Shown here: positions 34,822 to 42,250 of the stretch, in pieces
Layout: each line of letters begins with the position of its first letter
How positions within the stretch are numbered: the stretch's first letter is position 1
NCBI GenBank assembly: GCA_050250875.1
Contig: JBFWNV010000005.1
Span: forward strand, 1-64,000
Source: CAWAYR01 sp050250875
GTDB taxonomy: Bacteria; Acidobacteriota; Vicinamibacteria; Vicinamibacterales; UBA2999
Reading direction: 5' to 3'
DNA: 64,000 bases
The notes under the pieces: generated by a model
What the model was told of the DNA's origin: nothing
The model's database searches: none
Seen by the model: the letters and a program-made list of their open reading frames with translations, nothing else
Made by a program: the position numbers and the translations under genes

Positions 34822-36750
34822 ATGTTTGCCCGCCCCTTCCTCCACCGCGCCGCGTGCGGCGTGCTCGTCGCCGCGCTGACAGCCCCGCTCCTGGCCGGCC
34901 AGCGGGGGCAGACGGCGCCGGTTGCCTCCCTGTTCGAGGTGTTCGAGCAGTCGATCCTCGACCTTCAGGCCGCCCAGACCGAGGGCCGGGTGACGTCGCG
35001 CGGGCTGGTCGAGTCGTATCTCGCGCGGATCCAGGCCTACGACAAGGCCGGGCCGCGGCTGAACGCCATCGTGCTGCTCAATCCGCGGGCGCGCGAGGAG
35101 GCCGATGCGCTCGACCAGGAGCGCGCGTCGCGCGGCCCGCGCGGTCCGCTCCATGGGATCCCGGTGCTCGTGAAGGACAACTTCGACACCGTCGGCATGC
35201 CGACCACCGGCGGCGCGCTCGGCCTGGCCACCCTGCAGCCGGTCGCCGATGCCTTCCAAGTGAAGAAGCTGCGCGACGCCGGCGCGGTGATCCTCGGCAA
35301 GACCACGATGCACGAGCTGGCCGCCGGCATCACCACCATCTCGTCGCTCACCGACCAGACGCGCAATCCCTACGACCTCACCCGCGTCCCCGGCGGGTCG
35401 AGCGGCGGCACCGGCGCGGCGATTGGCGCCAGCTTCGCCGCCGCCGGCATGGGCAGCGACACCTGCGGCTCGATCCGCATCCCGGCCGCCAACCAGAACC
35501 TGGTCGGGCTGCGCGGCACCCAGGGGCTGTCGAGCCGCACCGGCGTGATGCCGCTGTCGTCCACGCAGGACATCGCCGGGCCGCTGGCCCGGACGGTCAC
35601 CGACCTCGCCATCATGCTCGACGCCACGGTGGGCGCCGACCCGGCCGACGCGATCACGGCCGAGAGCGCCGGGAAGATCCCCAAGTCCTATCGCGAGGCG
35701 CTGACGGCTGACGGGTTGAAGGGGGCGCGCATCGGCGTGCTGCGCGCGCTGTTCGGCTCGGCCCCCGAGGACGACGAGGTCGGCGGCATCGTCCGCAAGG
35801 CCCTCGACGCCATGAAGGCGCAGGGCGCCGAGGTGATCGACGTCAGCGTGCCGGGCCTCGACGACCTGCTGCGCGAGAGCAGCGTGATCGGCGACGAGTT
35901 CAAGTTCGACCTCGCCGACTACCTGGCGAAGCAGCCGAACGCGCCGGTGAAGACGCTCGGCGAGATCCTCGACCGCGGCCTGCACCACGTGCAGCTCGAT
36001 CAGACGTTCCGGCTGCGCAACCAGCCCGAATCGCGGCAGACCGAGCACTATCGGCAGGCGCTGGTGAAGCGGCGGGCGATCCGCGCCGCCGTGCTGGCGG
36101 TACTCGAGGAACAGCGGGTCGACGTGCTGGCCTATCCGACGCTGCGCCGCAAGCCGACCCTCATCGGCGAGCTGCAGCAGGGCACCACCTGCCAGTTGAG
36201 CGCCGCCAGCGGCCTGCCGGCCATCGCCATGCCGGCGGGATTCACGCCGGACGGCCTGCCCATCGCCGTCGAGCTGCTGGGCGGGGCGTTCACCGAGGCG
36301 ACGCTGCTCAAGTACGCCTACGCCGCCGAGCAGGCCGCCAAGCCGCGCCGTCCGCCCTTCAGCACGCCGCCGCTGGTCAACGGGGCGGCCCCGCGCCCGG
36401 CCACCATCGCCGTGCCGATCATCGCGGCGATGCCGTCGCCGGTGTCGGCACGCGTGACGCTGACCTACGACCGCACCGTGGCGACGCTGCGCTACGACGC
36501 CCGCGCCGTCGGGCTCACCGCCGGCGACGCCGTGGTCGGCCTGACGCTGCAGCGCAGCGACGGCGACAAGCCCGGGCCGATTGTCGCGCACCTGCTCGTC
36601 CCCGGTCAGGTCACTGGCGTCGGCATGCTCGCGCTGCGCGGGCGCGACCGCGAGGATCTCGTGGCCGGCACGCTGTGGCTGCACCTGTACACCCGCCAGG
36701 CCCCTTTGGGTCTGGGGCGGGCGCGTGTCATGCTGCCGGGTGGGTCGTAG
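34822..36750 (+). CDS. Secreted amidase-signature enzyme with extra C-terminal domain
   Basis: 642 residues with a signal peptide (about 1-26). Amidase-signature catalytic triad: Lys118 (VLVKDNFDT), cis-Ser194 (PGGSSGGTGAA) and nucleophile Ser217 (GSDTCGSIRIPA). The amidase domain covers about 40-510. Residues about 535-642 form a separate beta-rich domain (SARVTLTYDRTVATLRYDA, VGMLALRGRDREDLVAGTL) that resembles CHRD-type domains; most bacterial amidases lack it. Being exported, it should hydrolyse extracytoplasmic amides or peptides. The start follows a -10 hexamer directly. Next gene begins 60 bases downstream. Confidence 0.82.
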   Translation: MFARPFLHRAACGVLVAALTAPLLAGQRGQTAPVASLFEVFEQSILDLQAAQTEGRVTSRGLVESYLARIQAYDKAGPRLNAIVLLNPRAREEADALDQERASRGPRGPLHGIPVLVKDNFDTVGMPTTGGALGLATLQPVADAFQVKKLRDAGAVILGKTTMHELAAGITTISSLTDQTRNPYDLTRVPGGSSGGTGAAIGASFAAAGMGSDTCGSIRIPAANQNLVGLRGTQGLSSRTGVMPLSSTQDIAGPLARTVTDLAIMLDATVGADPADAITAESAGKIPKSYREALTADGLKGARIGVLRALFGSAPEDDEVGGIVRKALDAMKAQGAEVIDVSVPGLDDLLRESSVIGDEFKFDLADYLAKQPNAPVKTLGEILDRGLHHVQLDQTFRLRNQPESRQTEHYRQALVKRRAIRAAVLAVLEEQRVDVLAYPTLRRKPTLIGELQQGTTCQLSAASGLPAIAMPAGFTPDGLPIAVELLGGAFTEATLLKYAYAAEQAAKPRRPPFSTPPLVNGAAPRPATIAVPIIAAMPSPVSARVTLTYDRTVATLRYDARAVGLTAGDAVVGLTLQRSDGDKPGPIVAHLLVPGQVTGVGMLALRGRDREDLVAGTLWLHLYTRQAPLGLGRARVMLPGGS

Positions 36751-36809
36751 TCGATCCAGGCAGGACTCCCCGCCGGCTGGTGCGGCATCCAACGCGGGGA
36801 GACACGGCC

Positions 36810-38009
36810 GTGACAGCCGCGAAGAGCCGCCCGTTCGTCGTCGCCGTGTTCGCGCTCGGGCTGGGCGTGTCGGCGGCGCCCGCGCCGGCGCAGACGACCC
36901 GTGCCGGGACGATCGGCGAGGCGCAGGCCGCGAAGGCCGCGGCCGTGCCGACCGACCCGCCAGGGTGGCTCGAACGGACGGTCGTCAGGATCCGCCGCGC
37001 CGCCGTCGAGTCGCCGAGCGGGCCGTACCCCATTGTCGACAGCGTCTATCTCGGCGGCGGCCCGACGGCCGGGGCGGGGTATCGCCAGTACCTGGGCGAC
37101 CGCACCGTGGCGACGGTGCGCGGGCTCTACTCGGTCAAGCACTACGCCGCGCTCGAGACCCATCTGGCGTCGCGCGGGCACCGGTCCGACAGGGTCGATC
37201 TGTTCGCGGACATCACCTGGATGGACGCGCCTGAGGTCGGCTACCACGGTCTCGGCATGGACGCCGCCGACGACGGCCGGGCCAATTTCCGCCTGCGGCA
37301 CGCCGCCGCCGGCGGCGCGGTGACGTTCCGGCCGCGCCGGCACTGGGCGCTGGCCGCCGCGCTCGCTGCCGAAGGGTTCACGCTCGACGCCGGCGCCGGT
37401 GCCGAGCCGTCGATCGAGGAGCGGTACGACGCCGGCACCGCCCCCGGATTCGGCGCCTCTCCCGGCTACGCGCACTCCACGTGGTCGGCCGGCTACGACT
37501 GGCGACCGGCCCCCGGCTATGCCCGGCGCGGCGGCGCCTACGGCGTGAGCTATCACCGCTACGACCGGCGCGGCGCCTACGCCTTCGACCGCCTCGACGT
37601 CGAGCTCGTGCAGCACCTGCCGGTGTGGCGCGAGACCTGGGTGTTGTCGGGACGCGCGCGCCTGCAGTCGGCGCTCGGTGACGACGACGTGCCGTACTTC
37701 CTGCTGCCGGCGCTCGGCGGCGGCAGCACGCTGCGCGGCTACGGCAGCTGGCGCTTCCGCGATCGCCACGCGCTGCTGGTGCAGGGCGAGTTCCGCTGGG
37801 TGCCGAACCTGCTCGGCATGGACATGGCCATCTTCTGGGACGGCGGCGCGGTGGCCGCCGCACGCGGCGATTTGTCGGCTGGCCGATTCGCCCACGACGT
37901 CGGCATCGGCGTGCGGCTGCACACCCCGGCGGCGACGCCGATCCGTGTCGAGCTCGCCCGCGGCGATGGCGGACTGCGGCTCGTGATGGCCGCCAAGGCG
38001 GTGTTCTGA
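36810..38009 (+). CDS. Omp85-superfamily-like outer-membrane barrel
   Basis: 399 residues from a GTG start with GGGGAGA upstream. Signal peptide 1-29 (ends APAQ). No POTRA repeats are evident. The C-terminal half is a beta-barrel of the BamA/TamA 'surface antigen' type, with the conserved turn STLRGYGSWRFRDRH (the RGY/RGF motif of Omp85) and a terminal Phe. Its stop overlaps the next start by one base (TGATG), so it is coupled to the protein at 38009. A small Omp85-like pore that could insert or secrete its neighbour is a reasonable inference. Confidence 0.75.
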   Translation: MTAAKSRPFVVAVFALGLGVSAAPAPAQTTRAGTIGEAQAAKAAAVPTDPPGWLERTVVRIRRAAVESPSGPYPIVDSVYLGGGPTAGAGYRQYLGDRTVATVRGLYSVKHYAALETHLASRGHRSDRVDLFADITWMDAPEVGYHGLGMDAADDGRANFRLRHAAAGGAVTFRPRRHWALAAALAAEGFTLDAGAGAEPSIEERYDAGTAPGFGASPGYAHSTWSAGYDWRPAPGYARRGGAYGVSYHRYDRRGAYAFDRLDVELVQHLPVWRETWVLSGRARLQSALGDDDVPYFLLPALGGGSTLRGYGSWRFRDRHALLVQGEFRWVPNLLGMDMAIFWDGGAVAAARGDLSAGRFAHDVGIGVRLHTPAATPIRVELARGDGGLRLVMAAKAVF

Positions 38010-39673
38010 TGGTCCGGGCGACGCGGCGGATCGCCATCGTCCTCGCCCTGGTCGTGGCCGGCGGCGCGCTCGCCGGCCGGGTGCCGGCGACCACGCCGCG
38101 CTTCCTGCCCGACGATCCGCTCGCCGTCGAGCCCGAGACCCAGGACGCCGGCGCGGCGGCGCCGCGCGAGATCGATCTGGTCTGGGACCTGGCCGAGAAC
38201 CTGTTCGGCCGGCCGGGCGACACCGCCCGCGACGTGCCCGCCGCCAACGTCAACACCATCGACGAGGTGCCCGACTCCGGGTGGTTCACCAACCGGATCC
38301 TGTCCCGTCCGCTGTCGCTCGACGAGGCCGTGCGCGGCCCGCTGGCGGGGCCGGGACCGGCCGACGGTGCGTGGATCGTCACCCATCCCAAGAGCGCCGG
38401 TTTCGCCCCCGGGTTCCGCATGCGCGACCGCGCCGGCACGGTGTGGTTCGTGTCGTTGGATCCCACCGGCTTCGGCGAGTCGGCCACCGGCGCGCTGGCC
38501 GTGGCCAACAAGCTGTTCTGGGCGCTCGGCTACTTCCAGGTCGAGGACCACCTCACCTGGGTGCGCGCCGATCAGCTGACCATCGCCGACACGGCGCGGG
38601 TGCGGGCCGAATCGGGCCGGCTGCGGCCGATGCGGCGCGCCGATCTCGACGCGGTGCTGGCGCGAGCCGCCCGCGGCCCGGATGGCCGCTACCGGGCGGT
38701 CGCCTCGCGCGGCCTGCCCGGCACGATCCTCGGCGGCTTCGAGTACCACGGCACCCGCCCCGACGATCCCAACGACGTCGTGCCGCACGAGCACCGCCGC
38801 GAGCTGCGCGCGCTCAAGGTGTTCGGCGCGTGGGTGAACCTGGTGGACATGAAGGCCGGTAACACGCTCGACATCGTGGTGCCGGGCCCGGCCGGCCGGC
38901 GCGTCGTGCGGCACTATCTGCAGGACGTCGGCTCCACCTTCGGCGCCGGCGCCACCGGCCCGCGCCAGTTCGACGAGGGCTGGGAGTCGCTGCTCGACAC
39001 GCCCCGAGTGCTGGCGCGTCTCTTCACCTTCGGCCTCTACATGCGGCCGTGGCAGCACGTGCGCTACATGGAGCTGCCGTCGGTCGGCCGTTTCGAAGGC
39101 GATCGGTTCGATCCGCGCACGTGGTCGCCGCGGGTGCCCCCCGCGGCGTTCCGCCACGCCCGCGCCGACGACGAGTTCTGGGCGGCGCGCCGGGTGATGG
39201 CGTTCTCCGACGCGATGATCCGCGCCGTCGTCCACACCGGGAACTACTCCGACTCCCGAGCCGAGCAGCTGCTCGCCGACGTGCTCATCAAGCGGCGCGA
39301 CGCGATCGGCCGGGCCTATCTGCCGGCGATCACGCCGCTGGCCGATTTCGCCTTCGACGAGGCTCGGGGGCTCACCTTCGTCAACGTCGCTGCGGCCGCC
39401 GGCGTGGCCGCCGCGCCCGCCGGCGGGTATCGCCTCCAGTGGCTGGAGACCGACAACGCCACCGGCGCGACCGCGCCGATCGGCGACGAATCCGCCGCCG
39501 ATCCGGCCGGAACGCCCCCGCCCGATGCGCTGCCCGACGGCGTGTCGGCGGCACTCACCGCGCGCGTCTGGGCCCTCGACCCACGCCACCCGGCCTGGCG
39601 CACGCCGGTGGACGCCTCGTTCATGCGCGCGAGCGAGGGATGGCGCCTCGTCGGGCTCGATCGGATGCCGTAG
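38009..39673 (+). CDS. Conserved secreted protein, possible atypical-kinase-like fold
   Basis: 554 residues with a signal peptide or anchor (1-22). I do not recognise a named family. Noted: GFRMRDRAGTVWFVSLDP, then NKLFWALGYFQVEDHL. Then come D280-M-K-A-G-N285 (in WVNLVDMKAGNTLD) and Q-D306-V-G308 twenty residues later. DxKxxN followed by DxG is the layout of the catalytic and metal loops of protein-kinase-like folds, including HipA and CotH types. The place where a beta3 lysine would fall appears as Ser149, so activity is doubtful. Translationally coupled to the Omp85-like gene, which hints at an envelope role. Confidence 0.6.
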   Translation: MVRATRRIAIVLALVVAGGALAGRVPATTPRFLPDDPLAVEPETQDAGAAAPREIDLVWDLAENLFGRPGDTARDVPAANVNTIDEVPDSGWFTNRILSRPLSLDEAVRGPLAGPGPADGAWIVTHPKSAGFAPGFRMRDRAGTVWFVSLDPTGFGESATGALAVANKLFWALGYFQVEDHLTWVRADQLTIADTARVRAESGRLRPMRRADLDAVLARAARGPDGRYRAVASRGLPGTILGGFEYHGTRPDDPNDVVPHEHRRELRALKVFGAWVNLVDMKAGNTLDIVVPGPAGRRVVRHYLQDVGSTFGAGATGPRQFDEGWESLLDTPRVLARLFTFGLYMRPWQHVRYMELPSVGRFEGDRFDPRTWSPRVPPAAFRHARADDEFWAARRVMAFSDAMIRAVVHTGNYSDSRAEQLLADVLIKRRDAIGRAYLPAITPLADFAFDEARGLTFVNVAAAAGVAAAPAGGYRLQWLETDNATGATAPIGDESAADPAGTPPPDALPDGVSAALTARVWALDPRHPAWRTPVDASFMRASEGWRLVGLDRMP

Positions 39674-39706
39674 CGAGCGCCGGTGCGGGCCGTGCCTCGG
39701 GGCTGC

Positions 39707-39712
39707 TACAGT
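39707..39712 (+). promoter_or_regulatory. -10-like TACAGT before the serine hydrolase
   Basis: TACAGT ends ten bases before the ATG at 39723, with no clear ribosome site between; a leader of only a few bases is predicted. Confidence 0.3.
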
Positions 39713-39722
39713 GCGCCCTGCC

Positions 39723-41165
39723 ATGACCGTGCGTGCCCTCGTTCCGATCCTGTGCCTGGCCGTGCTCGCCGCCTGCCGCGCCGAGGCGCCGCCGGCACCC
39801 CCCGCCGCCGCGCCGCCGCCGGCCGCGCCGGCGCTGGCGTCGCTCAGCCCGGCCGACCTCGACACCTTCGTCACCGCCGTCGTGCAGGCCCAGCGGGCGA
39901 TCGGCGTCACCGTCGGCGTGATGCGCGACGGGCAGGTGATCTTCGCCAAGGGCTACGGGCTCGCCAACACCGCCGCCAGGACGGCGGTCACGCCCGAGAC
40001 GCTCTTCGCCGTCGGCTCGGTGACCAAGCAGTTCACGTGCGCGGTCGCGCTCCAACTCGAGCAGGAACGCAAGCTGTCGTTCGCCGATCCGGTGGCCAGG
40101 TACGCGCCGACGCTGACCCGTGCCCGCGACATCACGGTGGGCGACGTCGGCGGCATGGTGTCGGGCTACCGCGACTACTATCCGCTCGACTTCGTCGATC
40201 GGCCGATGGCCGCGCCGCGGGCGAGTGCCGACATCGTCAAGGACTTCGCCTCGCGCCCGCTCGACTTCGAGCCGCGGTCCCGCTACTCCTACAGCAACAC
40301 CGGCTACCTGCTGCTCGGGCAGATCGCCGAGCAGGCCGGCGGCGAGCGGTTCGCGGCCGCGCTCGAGCGCCGGATCTTCCGGCCGCTCGGCCTGGCGCAC
40401 ACGCGCTACGAGCCGGCGCGCGGCGGCCCCGGCATGGCCGAGGGCTACACGCCGCTGGGTCTCGGCGCGGCCGAGCCGGCGGTGCCCGAGGGCGCGGGCT
40501 GGATCGGCGCCGCTGGCGGCATCTGGTCCACGCCCACCGACCTGCTCGCCTGGGACCTGGCCCTGATGGACGGCAAGGTGCTGGCGCCGGCCTCGTGGGC
40601 GACCATGACGACACCGCGTCCGCTCACCGACGGCCGCACCAGCGCCTACGGCTGCGGCCAGTCGATCCGCGATCGCGGGCCGGTGCTGGTGCTGCAGCAC
40701 GGCGGCGCGGTGAGCGGCTTCGGCGCCCGGAACGCCCTCATCCCCTCGTCGCGCTCCGCCGTGGCGGTGATGGCCAACGCCGACTGGGCCGGCGGCGTGC
40801 TCGACGCGATCGAGAGCGCCGTGCTGGCCAAGCTGATGCCGGTGGCCGATGCGCCGACGGTGGCGGGCCCGCCGGCGCGCGACGTGGCGCTGGACCTGCT
40901 GGCGCAGATCCGCAAGGGCGAGGTGAACCGCACGCTCCTCGGCGCCGAGTACGACGCGTTCCTCACGCCGGCGCGGCTGGCCGTCATGTCGCAGTCGCTG
41001 CGCGAGGCCGGCGAGGTGAGCGACGTGCAGGCCGGGCCGATCCGCGAACGCGGCGGCATGGAGGTGTCGTCGCTCACGCTGAAGGTGGGGACGACCGGCG
41101 CCAGCACGCTGATGTACCGCGCGCCCGACGGCAAGGTGCAGGAGTTCCTGTTCAGCCGGCGCTGA
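39723..41165 (+). CDS. Lipoprotein serine hydrolase (class C beta-lactamase family)
   Basis: 480 residues. The lipobox LAAC (Cys18) predicts a lipoprotein anchored in the periplasm; a Pro/Ala-rich linker follows. Penicillin-binding-protein-like catalytic motifs: S99-V-T-K102, YSN in SYSNTGYLL, and HGG in LQHGGAVSGFG. This family includes esterases, D-aminopeptidases and AmpC-type beta-lactamases; the sequence alone does not say which. The last about 100 residues form the separate C-terminal domain frequent in serine hydrolases of this group. ThpR follows 22 bases downstream. Confidence 0.85.
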   Translation: MTVRALVPILCLAVLAACRAEAPPAPPAAAPPPAAPALASLSPADLDTFVTAVVQAQRAIGVTVGVMRDGQVIFAKGYGLANTAARTAVTPETLFAVGSVTKQFTCAVALQLEQERKLSFADPVARYAPTLTRARDITVGDVGGMVSGYRDYYPLDFVDRPMAAPRASADIVKDFASRPLDFEPRSRYSYSNTGYLLLGQIAEQAGGERFAAALERRIFRPLGLAHTRYEPARGGPGMAEGYTPLGLGAAEPAVPEGAGWIGAAGGIWSTPTDLLAWDLALMDGKVLAPASWATMTTPRPLTDGRTSAYGCGQSIRDRGPVLVLQHGGAVSGFGARNALIPSSRSAVAVMANADWAGGVLDAIESAVLAKLMPVADAPTVAGPPARDVALDLLAQIRKGEVNRTLLGAEYDAFLTPARLAVMSQSLREAGEVSDVQAGPIRERGGMEVSSLTLKVGTTGASTLMYRAPDGKVQEFLFSRR

Positions 41166-41187
41166 CGCGGCTGGCCCGGCGGCGCCG

Positions 41188-41754
41188 ATGCCCCGTCGTC
41201 TGTTCGTCGCCATCGACCTCGCCGCGCCGGTGATGGCCGCGCTGGCCGCGCGCGTGGCGCAGGTGCGGGGGCTGGCGCCACGGGCCCGCTGGACGGCGCC
41301 CGGGACCGGCCATCTCACCCTGGCCTTCCTGGGCGCCACGCCGGACAGCCGCGTCGCGGCGATTGCCGCCGCCGTCGGCGACGCGGTTCGCGGCCACGGT
41401 CCCTTCGACCTCGGCGTCGCCGGGTGCGGCCTCTTCGGCGGCGGGCGACGGCCGCGGGTGTTGTGGGCCGGCGTGCGAGGCGACCTCGACGCGCTGTACG
41501 CCCTGCAGCGCGCGGTCGCCGACGGGCTGCGCGGCGCCGGCTGCGACATGGACACCCGGCCGTTCCGCCCGCACCTGACCCTGGCCCGGGCCCGCGCGGG
41601 CCATGGCGATCCCGACCTGGCCGCCGCGGCACGGGCGCTCGACGGGCTCGACGCCGGCGAGCAACCGGTGGCCGACGTGGTGCTGTACGAGAGCCACCTC
41701 GGCCGCGCCGGTGCCCGCCACGAGGCCCTCGGTCGCTGGCCGCTGGTCGGGTAG
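41188..41754 (+). CDS. thpR: RNA 2',3'-cyclic phosphodiesterase
   Basis: A 188-residue 2H phosphoesterase. Both catalytic motifs are present: H42-L-T-L (GHLTLAFLG) and H129-L-T-L (RPHLTLARAR), at the expected spacing. ThpR opens 2',3'-cyclic phosphates at RNA ends, formerly annotated as 2'-5' RNA ligase. Length is typical. Cytoplasmic. Probably co-transcribed with the serine hydrolase because of the short gap, although the functions are unrelated. Confidence 0.88.
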   Translation: MPRRLFVAIDLAAPVMAALAARVAQVRGLAPRARWTAPGTGHLTLAFLGATPDSRVAAIAAAVGDAVRGHGPFDLGVAGCGLFGGGRRPRVLWAGVRGDLDALYALQRAVADGLRGAGCDMDTRPFRPHLTLARARAGHGDPDLAAAARALDGLDAGEQPVADVVLYESHLGRAGARHEALGRWPLVG

Positions 41755-41776
41755 GAGGTCTGGCCCGGCCGTGAAT

Positions 41777-41789
41777 GGGGTCAGACCCC
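41777..41789. repeat. REP-like palindrome GGGGTCAGACCCC
   Basis: Single copy of the palindrome between thpR and the PadR gene. Identical 13-mers occur at 54598 and 54632, and a two-base variant pair at 15-148. Confidence 0.65.
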
Positions 41790-41872
41790 GTTGCCGTCGG
41801 CGAACCTTTCGGGCGGTCGGCCCGTCTAAACTGTCGATTTCCGAGAGAAGGGCATTTTTTCTAGGAGATTCG

Positions 41873-42199
41873 ATGGGAAGCGACGGATCGCTCATCAAGG
41901 GCACGCTCGACCTGCTGATCCTCAAGGTGCTGTCGCTGGAGCCCCTGCACGGGTGGGGCATCGCCCAGCGCATCGCCGCGATGTCGGGCGACACGCTGCT
42001 CGTCCAGCAGGGCTCGCTCTATGCCTCGCTGCACCGCCTGACGCGCGAAGGGGCGATCACCTCGGAGTGGCGGGACACGGATCTCGGCCGCCGCGCCCGC
42101 TACTACGCGCTGACCCCCGCCGGGGCCCGCCAGCTCGAGGCCGAAATCGACCACTGGACGCGGCTGTCGGCGGGCGTCGCGCGGATCGTCAACGCGTAA
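41873..42199 (+). CDS. PadR-family transcriptional regulator
   Basis: A 108-residue winged-helix protein: GTLDLLILKVLSLEPLHGWG (first helices), QGSLYASLHRLTREGAI (recognition helix) and the wing RARYYALTPAGARQL. AGGAG precedes the ATG. It directly precedes an orphan permease (42251); in Acidobacteria such PadR-permease pairs are very common and the PadR probably controls its own operon. The AT-rich stretch TTTCCGAGAGAAGGGCATTTTTT just upstream of the start is a plausible binding region, but I see no clear dyad. Confidence 0.88.
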   Translation: MGSDGSLIKGTLDLLILKVLSLEPLHGWGIAQRIAAMSGDTLLVQQGSLYASLHRLTREGAITSEWRDTDLGRRARYYALTPAGARQLEAEIDHWTRLSAGVARIVNA

Positions 42200-42202
42200 G
42201 GG

Positions 42203-42230
42203 CAGGGAACAGGGAACGGGGAACAGGGAA
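42203..42230. repeat. Tandem heptamer array CAGGGAA
   Basis: Four 7-base units (three CAGGGAA, one CGGGGAA) in the PadR-permease gap, followed by a partial copy. Seven-base periodicity as at 1530-1574 but a different unit. It lies 21 bases before the permease start, so copy number could alter the leader. Confidence 0.8.
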
Positions 42231-42250
42231 CCCGGGAACGAGGTGAGCCC

